A stretch of 64,000 nt of DNA from Azospirillum fermentarium (GTDB lineage Bacteria > Pseudomonadota > Alphaproteobacteria > Azospirillales > Azospirillaceae). Under the pieces are notes generated by a model that was given only the letters and a program-made list of their open reading frames with translations, did no database searches and was not told the DNA's origin. Every line of letters starts with the position of its first letter. Position 1 is the first letter of the stretch. Made by a program: the position numbers and the translations under genes. Below, one piece after another: positions 55,481 to 64,000 of the stretch. The stretch lies in assembly GCF_025961205.1 (NCBI RefSeq), contig NZ_JAOQNH010000001.1:1202001-1266000 (forward strand). Reading direction: 5' to 3'.

Positions 55481-56782
55481 TTAACGGTTCTTCCGTGATT
55501 CGCGCAGACGGGACCAGTAATCCAGGCGCTTGCGGATCTCCCGTTCGAACCCGCGTTCGACGGGGCGGTAGAAGTTCTGGCGCTCCATCCCGTCGGGGAA
55601 ATAGTTCTGGCCGGAGAAGCCGTCTTCGGTGTCGTGGTCGTACGCATAGCCCTTGCCGTAGCCGAGATCCTTCATCAGCCGGGTGGGGGCGTTCAGGATG
55701 TGCATGGGCGGCATCAGCGACCCGGTGTCCTTGGCCGCACGGGTGGCGGCCTTGTACGCCACATAGCCGGCGTTGGATTTCGGTGCGGTGCCCAGGTAGA
55801 TGACGAGCTGGGCCAGGGCCAGTTCGCCCTCGGGGCTGCCCAGCCGTTCATAGGCTTCCCACGCGGCGATGGCCTGGGGCAGGGCGGCGGGATCGGCCAT
55901 TCCCACATCCTCCACCGCGAATCGGGTGAGGCGGCGGGCGATGAAACGGGGATCTTCGCCGCCGGCCAGCATGCGGGCCAGCCAATAGAGCGCGGCGTCG
56001 GTGTCGGAGCCGCGCAGGGATTTGTGCAGCGCGCTGATGAGGTTGTAGTGCCCCTCCTGCGCCTTGTCGTAGAGGGGGGCGCGGCGCTGGATGGTGGTGG
56101 CCAGCCCGGTGGTGTCCAGTTCCGTGCCGGGGGGGAGCGCGAACAGCTCCTCGCACAGGTTCAGCAGATAGCGCCCGTCGCCGTCGGCCATGGCCTTCAG
56201 CGCCGTGCGGGCGTCGGTGTCGAGGGGGAGGGGGTAGCCCATCTCGGCCTCCGCCCGCGCCATCAGCTTTTCCATGGCGGCGTCGTCCAGGCGGTTGAGC
56301 ACGAACACCTGCGCCCGCGACAGCAGAGCGGCGTTGAGTTCGAAGGAAGGGTTTTCGGTGGTGGCGCCGACCAGCGTGATGGTTCCATCTTCCACATAGG
56401 GAAGGAAGCCGTCCTGCTGGGAGCGGTTGAAGCGGTGGATCTCGTCGATGAACAGCAGGGTGCCCTGACCGGCGCGGCGGCGGGTGCGGGCGGCCTCGAA
56501 CACCTTGCGCAGGTCGGCGACACCGGAGAAGACGGCGGACAGCGGTTCGAAATGCAGGTCGGTGGTCTGGGCCAGCAGGCGGGCCAGCGTGGTCTTGCCG
56601 CAGCCGGGCGGCCCCCACAGGATCATGGAGGCCATGCGGTGGGCGGCGATCATGCGTCCGATGGGGCCGTCGGGCTTGAGCAGGTGGTCTTGCCCGACGA
56701 CCTCGGTCAAGCTCTGGGGCCGCAGCCGGTCGGCCAGGGGCCGGGGAGCCATGGTTTCGAAGAGTCCCGGACCCGTGGTCAT
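55481..56782 (-). CDS. rarA: Replication-associated recombination protein RarA (MgsA)
   Basis: The protein has 433 aa from ATG 56782. It is a clamp-loader-like AAA+ ATPase acting at stalled forks. RPQSLTEVVGQDHLL, Walker A WGPPGCGKTTLARLL (about 56-70), Walker B LLFIDEIHRFNRSQQD (Asp 113, Glu 114), and sensor 1 LVGATTENPSFELNAALLSR are present. The C-terminal tetramerisation part has DPRFIARRLTRFAVEDVGMA. It is divergent from the DUF429-like gene 50 bases away. Confidence 0.95.
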   Translation of the reverse strand: MTTGPGLFETMAPRPLADRLRPQSLTEVVGQDHLLKPDGPIGRMIAAHRMASMILWGPPGCGKTTLARLLAQTTDLHFEPLSAVFSGVADLRKVFEAARTRRRAGQGTLLFIDEIHRFNRSQQDGFLPYVEDGTITLVGATTENPSFELNAALLSRAQVFVLNRLDDAAMEKLMARAEAEMGYPLPLDTDARTALKAMADGDGRYLLNLCEELFALPPGTELDTTGLATTIQRRAPLYDKAQEGHYNLISALHKSLRGSDTDAALYWLARMLAGGEDPRFIARRLTRFAVEDVGMADPAALPQAIAAWEAYERLGSPEGELALAQLVIYLGTAPKSNAGYVAYKAATRAAKDTGSLMPPMHILNAPTRLMKDLGYGKGYAYDHDTEDGFSGQNYFPDGMERQNFYRPVERGFEREIRKRLDYWSRLRESRKNR

Positions 56783-56832
56783 CTCTTTCCCGCTGCCGTT
56801 TCTGAGGTGTTCCCTTTGTGTAAGGTGCGTCC

Positions 56833-57783
56833 ATGACCGATGGGATGCAAGGGTCGTCGGCCCTTGCCGGGGAGGGCGAGGGGTGGAACCCCTCGCAGGC
56901 CGGGGAGAGCGAGGGGTGGAACCCCTCGCAGGTGGTTGCGATCGACTGGTCCGGCGCCCGCGGCACGCGCTACCGGGGCATCGCGGTGGCGACGTGCGGC
57001 CCGGGCGATGAGCCACCCGTGCTCGTGACGCCCCCCTCCGGCTGGTGGTCCCGCACGGCGGTGCATGACTGGCTGTCGGGCCTGACCAACGCCGTGGTGG
57101 GCATCGACTGTGCCTTCTCCCTGCCGTTCGCGGTGGCCGGGCGCCATCTGCCCCCCGATGCCACGGCCTTCACCCTGTGGGACCGCATCGAAGGGGCTTG
57201 CGCGGGGGAACCGGACTTCGGCGGCGCCCCCTTCGTGGACGACCCGGTGTTCGGCCCCGATTTCTGGACCGCGGGCCGCCAGCCCGGCTGGTACACCGAC
57301 CCGCACAGAGGCGCGGAGTGGGCGTGCCGCCGCGATGGCCTGGGCGAGCCGCAGAGCCCCTACAAGCTGATCGGCGCCAAGCAGGTGGGGCGGGGGGCGC
57401 TGGCGGGGATGCGGATGCTGCGGGCCCTGCGCGCCGCCGGTCCAGGGCGGGTGGCGGTGTGGCCGTTCGACACCCCCGGTCCGGCGTCCCGGCTGGTGCT
57501 GGCCGAGATCTACCCGCGGCTGTTCCTGATGCGCGCCGGATTCGGGCGGCGGAAGCTGCGGGACGGGGCGGATCTGGATGCAGCCCTGGCGGTGCTGGGG
57601 TCGCGGCCCATGGGGCTGACGGGGCCCGTGGACGACCACGCGTCGGACGCGCTGGTGTCGGCGGCGGGAATGCGCCGGCTGCTGGGGGTGCCGGGGGTGT
57701 GGGCGCCGCCGGCCCTGGACGAGGAGGCGCGGCGGCGCGAGGGGTGGATCTTCGGAGCCGGGCTGGGCGGGGCTATTCCTTGA
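56833..57783 (+). CDS. DUF429-like protein with repeat-derived N-terminus
   Basis: The protein has 316 aa if started at 56833. The likely true domain begins VVAIDWSGARGTRYRGIAVA, an RNase-H-like start with its acidic residue, and later NAVVGIDCAFSLPFAVAG and VDDHASDALVSAAGMRRL carry further acidic positions as in DUF429 predicted nucleases. The first 33 residues are encoded by palindromic repeats (EGWNPSQ twice) and look non-native; a GTG at 56932 is an alternative start. Its stop overlaps the convergent cupin gene by 11 bp. Confidence 0.6.
   Translation: MTDGMQGSSALAGEGEGWNPSQAGESEGWNPSQVVAIDWSGARGTRYRGIAVATCGPGDEPPVLVTPPSGWWSRTAVHDWLSGLTNAVVGIDCAFSLPFAVAGRHLPPDATAFTLWDRIEGACAGEPDFGGAPFVDDPVFGPDFWTAGRQPGWYTDPHRGAEWACRRDGLGEPQSPYKLIGAKQVGRGALAGMRMLRALRAAGPGRVAVWPFDTPGPASRLVLAEIYPRLFLMRAGFGRRKLRDGADLDAALAVLGSRPMGLTGPVDDHASDALVSAAGMRRLLGVPGVWAPPALDEEARRREGWIFGAGLGGAIP
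56848..56929. repeat. Palindromic repeats within the 5' end of the DUF429-like gene
   Basis: CAAGGG/CCCTTG (56848-56866) is followed by two copies of a GCGAGGGGT/ACCCCTCGC palindrome (56876-56896 and 56909-56929), offset by exactly 33 bases, so the reading frame is kept. Confidence 0.8.
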
Positions 57784-58207
57784 AGGGCACGGTGTTGGCC
57801 GCGCCCTCGGCGCCGATGAACACGCCGATGATCTTCACCGGCGTGGTGCCGGTGTTGCGCCCGATGTGCCAGCCCGAGCTTTCGGCGATGGCCTGCCCGG
57901 CGGTGAACACCTGGGGCGGCTGGCCGTCGGCCTCCACCAGCACCGAGCCTTCGAGGATATAGGCGATCAGCGGCACCGGGTGGCGGTGGCGCCCGGTGTC
58001 GGCGCCGGGCGGGATCTCCACCAGCAGCGTGGTGATCTTGGGCGTGCCGGCGGGATAGGCCAGGGGAACGCCGTCGCTGTGGGTGGAGGTCTGGAGCAGG
58101 GGCGTGGCCTTCACCGCCGCGGCGTAGCCGTCGGCCAGGGCCGGGGCGGCGGGAAGCAGGCAGGCGAGGGCGGCAGCGGCGAGTCGGCGCATGGCGGTGC
58201 CTTTCAT
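57773..58207 (-). CDS. Periplasmic cupin-domain protein
   Basis: The protein has 144 aa from ATG 58207, which overlaps the upstream stop (TGATG). The signal peptide MRRLAAAALACLLPAAPALA (starting at internal Met 6) predicts export. The single cupin barrel has PPGADTGRHRHPVPLIAYIL with the His metal ligands, VLVEADGQPPQVFTAGQAIA and a closing WHIGRNTGTTPVKIIGVF. Enzymatic role is unknown. It is in an operon with the methyltransferase-like gene upstream. Confidence 0.78.
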   Translation of the reverse strand: MKGTAMRRLAAAALACLLPAAPALADGYAAAVKATPLLQTSTHSDGVPLAYPAGTPKITTLLVEIPPGADTGRHRHPVPLIAYILEGSVLVEADGQPPQVFTAGQAIAESSGWHIGRNTGTTPVKIIGVFIGAEGAANTVPFKE

Positions 58208-59034
58208 CACAGATCTCTTAAGGATGAGTCCGAGGGTGATGAGGCACTCGCCCACTGTCCATCCATGGCGTTCAGATTGCGCCAGCCGTTCACACAATGC
58301 CGCAGGCTGAGGCTGCGGTGCTCCTCGGGGGCGGGCGCGATGTCCCATGCCCATGCGCCGTCGGCGGGGGGCAGCGTCACGTCCCACAGGGTGCCGTCGC
58401 GCTGCACCACCCGCCCGCCGCGGTCCAGCCACAGGGCGGCGGTGTCGCTGTAGAGGGCGGCCACCGGGGCGGCGGCGCGCAGCCGCTCCAGATGGGCGCG
58501 GATCAGGGCCTGGGCGAAGCCGCGGCACGCCTCCTCCCCCCGGCCGGCTTTCTCCAGGGCCCGGAGCGGCAGGATGGGAAGCTGGGACAGCAGGTTGCAC
58601 GATACGGCGAAGGCGAACGGCCCGGCGGGAAAGACGGCGGCGGTGGGATCGGGCGGCGCACCGGCGGCCAGCGGTGCGGCGGTGCCGGTGACGTCCAGCG
58701 TTTCCAGCCGCACGTTGGGGAAGCGGGCGGCCAGCCGCCGCACCGGGCGGGGGTGGATGATGTCGGCCAGCACCACATGGGCGAATCGGGACGCCAGGGC
58801 CGGCAGCGGCACCTCGGCCAGCCATCCCGACCCCAGCACCAGCGCCCGCCCGCCGGGGTCCGCGGCGGCGGCGGCGCGCTCAATGAAGGCGTGGCAGGCG
58901 GCCACGTGGGGGGCCCAGGCGTGGTGCTGGCGGCGGTGGCGGGCGCCGAGCGCCACGGTTTCGGTCACATAGCCCAGCCGGCGGGCCGCGGCCGGGGCGG
59001 GGGTGGCCAGATACTCCCACAATTCGCGCAGCAT
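58207..59034 (-). CDS. SAM-methyltransferase-like protein
   Basis: The protein has 275 aa. RALVLGSGWLAEVPLPALAS with the following VVLADIIHPRPVRRLA looks like the SAM-binding glycine loop and acidic strand of a Rossmann methyltransferase, and AVSCNLLSQLPILPL occupies the motif IV position. The usual GxGxG is altered (GSGWL), so activity is uncertain. It precedes the cupin gene with overlapping stop and start. Confidence 0.55.
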   Translation of the reverse strand: MLRELWEYLATPAPAAARRLGYVTETVALGARHRRQHHAWAPHVAACHAFIERAAAAADPGGRALVLGSGWLAEVPLPALASRFAHVVLADIIHPRPVRRLAARFPNVRLETLDVTGTAAPLAAGAPPDPTAAVFPAGPFAFAVSCNLLSQLPILPLRALEKAGRGEEACRGFAQALIRAHLERLRAAAPVAALYSDTAALWLDRGGRVVQRDGTLWDVTLPPADGAWAWDIAPAPEEHRSLSLRHCVNGWRNLNAMDGQWASASSPSDSSLRDL

Positions 59035-59108
59035 GGGATGGTCCGCCTCCCCACCAATCGCCGCTGCTTTCCCTTGACCGGCGGCGGGGGCAAAGTACCT
59101 ATGGCGGC

Positions 59109-59879
59109 ATGGTTGAGATCAAGAGAAAAGCCGCCCTGGTCACCGGTGCCGGAAAGCGCATCGGGCGGGCCATCGCCCTGGATCTTGCCGCCCACGGCTG
59201 GGCGGTGGGGGTTCATTACCATCGTTCCGCCGACGACGCGGAGGAGGTGGTCCGCGCCATCGAACGCCAGGGGGGCCGGGCCGTGGCGCTCCACGCCGAC
59301 CTGATGGACGAATCGGCGGTCCGCACGCTGGTGGACCGGGCGGCGGAGCGGCTGGGGCCGCTGACGCTGCTGGTGAACAACGCCTCGTCCTTCGACCGGG
59401 ACGAGGTGGCGACGGTCACCCGCGGCTCGTGGGACACGCATATGGAAGCGAACCTGCGCGCGCCCTTCGTGCTGATCCAGGATTTCGCCCGCCGGCTGCC
59501 GGCGGGGGAACACGGGCTGGTGGTCAACATGCTGGACCAGCGGGTGTGGAACCTGACGCCGCACTTCATCTCCTACACCCTGTCCAAGGCGGGGCTGTGG
59601 ACGCTGACCCAGACGCTGGCCCAGGCGCTGGCCCCGCGCATCCGCGTGAACGGCATCGGCCCCGGCCCCACCCTGCGCAACGAGCGCCAGACCGAGGACC
59701 ACTTCGCCCAGCAGGCCGCGGCGGTGCCCATGCAGCGCAGCACGTCGCCGTCGGAGATCTGCGCCGCCATCCGTTTCCTGATCGATGCCCCGGCGGTCAC
59801 GGGCCAGATGATCGCGCTGGACGGGGGGGAGCACATGGGGTGGGCGCAGCCGTCCCGCGGCTTCGTCCCGGTGGAGTGA
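59109..59879 (+). CDS. PTR1/FolM-like short-chain dehydrogenase (pteridine or dihydrofolate reductase type)
   Basis: The protein has 256 aa. The cofactor motif TGAGKRIGRAIA contains the TGx3RxG form of pteridine reductases. NNAS (about 90-93) is present. The catalytic Ser is replaced by Asp (Asp near 143 in VVNMLDQRVW), with Tyr 156 and Lys 160 in YTLSK, as in Leishmania PTR1 and E. coli FolM. This points to NADPH reduction of dihydropterin or dihydrofolate rather than a generic SDR. It is divergent from the methyltransferase-like gene. Confidence 0.8.
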   Translation: MVEIKRKAALVTGAGKRIGRAIALDLAAHGWAVGVHYHRSADDAEEVVRAIERQGGRAVALHADLMDESAVRTLVDRAAERLGPLTLLVNNASSFDRDEVATVTRGSWDTHMEANLRAPFVLIQDFARRLPAGEHGLVVNMLDQRVWNLTPHFISYTLSKAGLWTLTQTLAQALAPRIRVNGIGPGPTLRNERQTEDHFAQQAAAVPMQRSTSPSEICAAIRFLIDAPAVTGQMIALDGGEHMGWAQPSRGFVPVE

Positions 59880-60019
59880 TCGGGGCCTTCCATAAGCTGT
59901 TTCTGAGAGGTTCTCAGGCGGTGCGGGATTCAGCGGGGGCCGCGTTTTACACAGGGAGGTGCGGTTGCGCAAGGACTCATTTTCACCGTGTGACAATTTT
60001 GAAACCTGGGGCGCCGTGA

Positions 60020-60175
60020 GTCGCTTGACAATATAAACACCGCGCAAAATCAATAACTTAGAAAAATTGCCCAAAAAATAGGCGATAGCCTGGAATCCCT
60101 TGTGGACTCTTACTCCCCATGTGGTAGCCCATTGGTTATCGACAGACTTATCCACAGGAATCGTGGATAGAGTTA
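60020..60175. other. AT-rich patch with DnaA-box-like sites upstream of uvrC
   Basis: A strongly AT-rich run (60025-60085), preceded by TTGACA at 60025, is followed by a perfect DnaA box TTATCCACA (60148-60156), a near match TTATCGACA (60136-60144, 12-bp phase) and CGTGGATAG (60162-60170), one or two mismatches on the other strand. It may be only the uvrC promoter region, or a DnaA-binding or replication-related locus. Confidence 0.45.
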
Positions 60176-60252
60176 CCCCCATCGGACAGGGCGCCCAAAA
60201 GCGGGCCGGGCGCCCCGGAGTCCGCGCTTGGACAGGCCCCGAATCCGCGTTC

Positions 60253-62205
60253 ATGACCGAATCTTTGCCGGAATCGCCCGACTCTCCCGCCGCCGCCGCC
60301 GATGGTGCCCCGCTGGCCGCCTCTGCCGAATCGGCTAAGCCGGTCCGCCGGGCGCCCGACCTGGCGCGGGGGACGGAGGTGATCCGCACCCATCTGAAGA
60401 CCCTGCCGGCCACCCCCGGCGTCTACCGCATGCTGGCGGGCGACGGGGCGGTGCTGTACGTGGGCAAGGCGCGGAACCTGAAACGGCGCGTCACCAACTA
60501 CACCCAGGTCAACAAGCTGCCGGTGCGGCTGCAGCGCATGGTCTCGGAAACCGAAACCATGGAGTTCGTCACCACCCACACCGAGGTGGAGGCGCTGCTG
60601 CTGGAATCGAACCTGATCAAGAAGCTGATGCCGCGGTACAACGTGCTGCTGCGGGACGACAAGACGTTCCCGCACATCATGATCACCCGCGGCCACGACT
60701 ACCCCCAGCTCACCAAGCACCGCGGGGCCCGGGGGAAGGACGCCGACTATTACGGGCCGTTCGCGTCCGCCGGGGCGGTGAACCGCACCATCACGGCGCT
60801 GCAGCGCGCGTTCCTGCTGCGCAACTGCGCCGATTCGGTGTTCTCCAGCCGCACCCGCCCGTGTTTGCAGTACCAGATCAAGCGCTGCACGGCGCCGTGC
60901 GTCGGCCGCGTCAGCCCCGGGGAATACGGGGCGCAGGTGGATCAGGCCCGCGCCTTCCTGTCGGGCAAGAGCCGCGATATCCAGGACGCGCTGGCCGCGG
61001 CGATGATGGAAGCGTCGGAGTCGCTGGATTTCGAGGCCGCGGCCCGCTACCGCGACCGCATCCGCGCCCTGACCGCCATCCAGGCCCACCAGGACATCAA
61101 CATGGAAGGGGTGCTGGAGGACGCCGACGTCATCGCCGCCTTCACCGACGGCGGCACCACCTGCATCCAGGTGTTCTTCTTCCGCGGCGGGCGCAACTAC
61201 GGCAACCGCGCCTATTTCCCCAGCCACGACAAGGCGGCCACGCTGGAGGAGGTGCTGTCGGCCTTCGTCGCCCAGTTCTACGAGAACAAGGCGCCGCCGC
61301 CGCTGGTGCTGCTCAGCCACGAACTGCCCGAGCACGAGCTGCTGGCCGAGGCGCTGGCGGTGCGGGCGGAGCGCCGGGTGGAGCTGGCCGTGCCCCAGCG
61401 CGGCGACAAGCGCCGGGTGGTGGACCACGCGCTGACCAACGCGCGCGAGGCGCACGGGCGCCGGCTGGCCGAAAGCTCGTCCCAGCGCCGGCTGCTGGAG
61501 GGGGTGGCGGCGGCCTTCGGCCTGGACGGTCCGCCGGAACGGATCGAGGTCTACGACAACTCCCACGTCCAGGGGGCGTTCTCCATCGGCGCCATGATCG
61601 TGGCGGGGCCGGAGGGGTTCATCAAGAACGCCTACCGCAAGTTCAACATCAAAAGCGCCGAGGCGGCCGGCGACGACTACGCCATGATGCGCGAGGTGAT
61701 GGAGCGCCGCTTCGCCCGCGCGCAACGGGAAGACCCCGACCGCACCGGCGGCTCCTGGCCCGATCTGGTGCTGATCGACGGCGGGCTGGGGCAGTTGAAC
61801 GTGGTGCGCGGCGTGCTGGAGGAATTGGGAATCGACGACGTCCCCCTGGTCAGCATCGCCAAGGGGCCGGACCGCGACGCCGGCCGCGAGCATTTCGTCC
61901 TGCCCGGCCGGGCGCCGTTCCAGATGGAGCCGAAAGACCCCGTGCTCTATTTCCTGCAACGGCTGCGGGACGAGGCGCACCGTTTCGCCATCGGCACGCA
62001 CCGGGCGCGGCGGACGAAGGCGATTTCGCAGTCTCCCATCGATGAAATTCCCGGAATCGGGCCCGCGCGCAAGAAGGCGCTGCTGCTGCATTTCGGCAGT
62101 GCGAAAGCCGTGGCGCGGGCCGGGCTGGCGGATTTGGAGGGGGTGGACGGAATCAGCCGCACGGTTGCGAAAAAGATCTACGATCATTTCCATCCAGACG
62201 GTTAG
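60253..62205 (+). CDS. uvrC: UvrABC system protein C (excinuclease)
   Basis: The protein has 650 aa from ATG 60253; the frame is open to 60100 but runs through the DnaA-box region. It makes the dual incisions in nucleotide excision repair. The N-terminal GIY-YIG domain reads [20 protein letters not shown], the Cys cluster is [15 protein letters not shown], the UVR domain lies near [19 protein letters not shown], the C-terminal endonuclease has VYDNSHVQG and [12 protein letters not shown], and tandem HhH motifs ([18 protein letters not shown]) follow. It lies 50 bases before pgsA. Confidence 0.96.
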   Translation: MTESLPESPDSPAAAADGAPLAASAESAKPVRRAPDLARGTEVIRTHLKTLPATPGVYRMLAGDGAVLYVGKARNLKRRVTNYTQVNKLPVRLQRMVSETETMEFVTTHTEVEALLLESNLIKKLMPRYNVLLRDDKTFPHIMITRGHDYPQLTKHRGARGKDADYYGPFASAGAVNRTITALQRAFLLRNCADSVFSSRTRPCLQYQIKRCTAPCVGRVSPGEYGAQVDQARAFLSGKSRDIQDALAAAMMEASESLDFEAAARYRDRIRALTAIQAHQDINMEGVLEDADVIAAFTDGGTTCIQVFFFRGGRNYGNRAYFPSHDKAATLEEVLSAFVAQFYENKAPPPLVLLSHELPEHELLAEALAVRAERRVELAVPQRGDKRRVVDHALTNAREAHGRRLAESSSQRRLLEGVAAAFGLDGPPERIEVYDNSHVQGAFSIGAMIVAGPEGFIKNAYRKFNIKSAEAAGDDYAMMREVMERRFARAQREDPDRTGGSWPDLVLIDGGLGQLNVVRGVLEELGIDDVPLVSIAKGPDRDAGREHFVLPGRAPFQMEPKDPVLYFLQRLRDEAHRFAIGTHRARRTKAISQSPIDEIPGIGPARKKALLLHFGSAKAVARAGLADLEGVDGISRTVAKKIYDHFHPDG

Positions 62206-62255
62206 AATGCGGCCCGCCCGTTCCCGCCGCCCACGACAAGCCGCCCAAAGCAGCC

Positions 62256-62864
62256 ATGCTGACCAGCCTGCCCAACATCCTGACCCTGTCGCGCATCGCG
62301 ATCATTCCCTTGGTGGTGGGGCTGTTCTACGTGCCTGAGGCATGGGCGGCGTGGACGGCCATGGGGCTGTTCGCCGCCGCCTGCATCACCGATTATTTCG
62401 ACGGCTATCTGGCGCGCATCTGGGCGCAGGAATCGGTGATCGGCCGCTTCCTCGACCCCATCGCCGACAAGCTGCTGGTGTCGGCGGTGCTGATCATGCT
62501 GGTGGCGATGGCGCGGCTGACCGGCGTGTCGGTGCTGGCGGCGGTGGTGATCCTGCTGCGCGAGGTGCTGGTGTCGGGCCTGCGCGAATATCTGGCGGGG
62601 CTGAACGTGGGCGTGCCGGTCACCCGGCTGGCCAAGTGGAAGACCACGATCCAGATGGTGGCCCTGGGCTTTCTGATCGTCGGCGACTATGGCCCGCCGG
62701 AAATCCCGTCCACCATCATCGGCACGCTGGGGCTGTGGGTGGCCGCACTCCTGACCTTCGTCACCGGGTGGGATTACACCCGTGTCGGCATTTCGCACAT
62801 GATGGCGGTGCCGCCGCGCGGTGCCGCATCCCCCCCACCCGGCAAGCCGGCGCAATCGGCGTGA
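62256..62864 (+). CDS. pgsA: CDP-diacylglycerol--glycerol-3-phosphate 3-phosphatidyltransferase
   Basis: The protein has 202 aa with several membrane helices. It makes phosphatidylglycerophosphate, precursor of phosphatidylglycerol and cardiolipin. The CDP-alcohol transferase motif D-x2-DG-x2-AR-x8-G-x3-D-x3-D is complete (TDYFDGYLARIWAQESVIGR, then FLDPIAD). The uvrC-pgsA pair is widely conserved in proteobacteria. Confidence 0.95.
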   Translation: MLTSLPNILTLSRIAIIPLVVGLFYVPEAWAAWTAMGLFAAACITDYFDGYLARIWAQESVIGRFLDPIADKLLVSAVLIMLVAMARLTGVSVLAAVVILLREVLVSGLREYLAGLNVGVPVTRLAKWKTTIQMVALGFLIVGDYGPPEIPSTIIGTLGLWVAALLTFVTGWDYTRVGISHMMAVPPRGAASPPPGKPAQSA

Positions 62865-62896
62865 GCACACGGACCCCACGGACTCCCCGGACCCCA

Positions 62897-63394
62897 ATGA
62901 AGATTTTCGGCCTGACGGGCTGGAGCGGCAGCGGCAAGACGACCCTGATCGTGTCGCTGATCCCGGCGCTGGTGCGCCGTGGCCTGACCGTTTCCACCAT
63001 GAAGCACGCCCACAAGGGCTTCGACATCGACCATCCCGGTAAGGACAGCTTCAACCACCGCCTGTCCGGCGCCACCGAGGTTCTGGTCAGCTCCCCGCTC
63101 CGCTGGGCCCTGATGCACGAGCTGCGGGGGGAGGACGAACCGACCCTGGACGACCTGCTGCCCAAGATGTCCCCGGTGGATCTGCTGCTGGTGGAGGGCT
63201 TCAAGCGCCAGCCGCACCCCAAGCTGGAGGTGTGGCGGGCCGCGGTGGGCAAGCCGCTGATCGCCCCCACCGACCCGTCCATCGTGGCGGTGGCCAGCGA
63301 CGGCCCGGTGCCCGAGTCGCCGGTCCCCGTCCTGCGCCTGGACGACGCGGAGGCGGTGGCCGATCTGGTGGTGGCGCGGGCGGTCCCGGTCTGA
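62897..63394 (+). CDS. mobB: Molybdopterin-guanine dinucleotide biosynthesis adaptor MobB
   Basis: The protein has 165 aa. The P-loop LTGWSGSGKTTLIVSLIP is followed by VSTMKHAHKGFDIDHPGKDS and DLLLVEGFKRQPHPKLEVWR, all typical of MobB, a GTP-binding helper of MobA in making the guanine dinucleotide form of molybdenum cofactor. It is 32 bases after pgsA, probably co-transcribed. Confidence 0.94.
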   Translation: MKIFGLTGWSGSGKTTLIVSLIPALVRRGLTVSTMKHAHKGFDIDHPGKDSFNHRLSGATEVLVSSPLRWALMHELRGEDEPTLDDLLPKMSPVDLLLVEGFKRQPHPKLEVWRAAVGKPLIAPTDPSIVAVASDGPVPESPVPVLRLDDAEAVADLVVARAVPV

Positions 63395-63410
63395 CCGTCC
63401 CGCCGCTTTG

Positions 63411-63439
63411 TTGTAACAGTTTCGTCATATTGTCGTCAC
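63411..63439 (+). promoter_or_regulatory. Pho-box-like array (PhoB binding site)
   Basis: Three 7-bp direct repeats sit at exact 11-bp spacing: TTGTAAC (63411), TCGTCAT (63422) and TCGTCAC (63433). This fits the PhoB pattern of CTGTCAT repeats separated by 4 bp. A TATGGT at 63453-63458 could be the -10 of a PhoB-dependent promoter for the Na/Pi gene. Confidence 0.7.
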
Positions 63440-63558
63440 GGTTCCGGCGGCCTATGGTTGTGTGACGCGGCCGGCTTCCGCGCGCCCACGCTTGCTCATC
63501 CGCGCCCGTGCCTTCGCCGGCCACCTTCCAACATATCTTTGGAATGGGGGGTGCCGGA

Positions 63559-64000
63559 ATGGCGGTGACGCACGTTCTCCTGGGTCTGGCGGGCAATGTG
63601 GTTTTGCTGCTGTGGGGTCTGCACATGGTGCAGACAGGGCTGGTGCGCGCGTTCGGCGCCCGCTTGCGATCCGTGCTCGCCAACGGCCTGGGCAACCGCG
63701 GCACCGCGTTTCTGGCCGGCCTGGGCGTCACCACCCTGTTGCAGAGCAGCACGGCCACCGGGCTGATGGTCAGCGGGTTCGCCGCCGGCGGCATGATGGG
63801 GCTGGTGCCGGCGCTGGCGGTCATGCTGGGGGCCAACGTGGGCACCACCCTGATCGTGCAGGCCATGGCCTTCGACGTGGCGGCGGTGGCGCCGGTGCTG
63901 CTGCTGGCCGGCTTCATCGCCTTTCGCCGCGGGGCCAAGACCCGCGTCCACGATCTGGGGCGGGTGGGCATCGGGCTGGGGCTGATGCTGCTGGCGCTCC
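63559..64000 (+). CDS. Na/Pi cotransporter family protein, 3'-truncated by window edge
   Basis: The first 147 codons are visible from ATG 63559 and the frame is open to the window end. NVVLLLWGLHMVQTGLVRAF, GVTTLLQSSTATGLMVSGFA and MLGANVGTTLIVQAM are the helices and QSST re-entrant motif of NptA/YjbB-type sodium-phosphate cotransporters, inner-membrane proteins that often carry a PhoU-like C-domain. The Pho-box-like array upstream supports phosphate regulation. Confidence 0.88.
   Translation, partial: MAVTHVLLGLAGNVVLLLWGLHMVQTGLVRAFGARLRSVLANGLGNRGTAFLAGLGVTTLLQSSTATGLMVSGFAAGGMMGLVPALAVMLGANVGTTLIVQAMAFDVAAVAPVLLLAGFIAFRRGAKTRVHDLGRVGIGLGLMLLAL

Overview
The window reads as a chromosome segment of a GC-rich alphaproteobacterium, most likely from Rhodospirillales and Azospirillaceae-like. 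The grounds are the contiguous rlmB / tRNA-Tyr-Gly / tuf / tRNA-Trp / secE-nusG / rplKAJL-rpoBC / rpsL-rpsG-fusA-tuf / S10-spc-alpha super-cluster, the absence of rpsD from the alpha operon, the strong third-position GC bias, and an FNR/FixK-type box in front of hemN. The genus is an inference; no rRNA gene is present to settle it.

Layout. 1-4.1 kb: the end of an acyl-CoA ligase gene, a thiolase lacking one catalytic Cys, a scar of truncated eamA and lysR remnants, and an omega-aminotransferase gene. 4.3-8.7 kb: a secreted protein, a small Cys-rich protein, nhaA, a Pmp3-like peptide and hemN. 8.7-12.5 kb: a small gene broken by an in-frame amber codon, an AT-rich patch, the 4.5S SRP RNA, and dnaX-ybaB-recR. 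12.6-18.3 kb is accessory: two methyltransferase genes, a TPR-glycosyltransferase-like gene, a small unknown, tRNA-Thr and an intact ISAs1-family insertion sequence with a 10-bp target duplication.

18.4-52.7 kb is the translation/transcription core: rlmB, three tRNAs, two near-identical tuf genes, SecE/NusG, RNA polymerase beta, beta' and alpha, EF-G, about thirty ribosomal proteins, SecY and adenylate kinase. All of this lies on the + strand except rlmB. It is broken only by one small coiled-coil repeat gene between rpoC and rpsL. Leaders, hairpins and near-consensus sigma-70 promoters split it into transcription units.

52.7-64 kb returns to mixed genes: a YqaA-type membrane protein, small envelope proteins, a zincin-motif protein, rarA, a DUF429-like protein carrying in-frame palindromic repeats, a cupin, a methyltransferase-like protein, a PTR1/FolM-like reductase, uvrC-pgsA-mobB, and the start of a Na/Pi cotransporter gene behind a clear Pho-box-like array.

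I found no CRISPR array, prophage, secretion system or recognisable defence island. Most of the window is conserved housekeeping DNA. The best leads are small: the thiolase active-site loss, the lysR/eamA deletion scar, the amber-interrupted gene, the inverted duplication beside the TPR gene, the TKDD-repeat gene inside the core cluster, the DnaA-box/AT-rich patch before uvrC, and the Pho and FNR regulatory sites.
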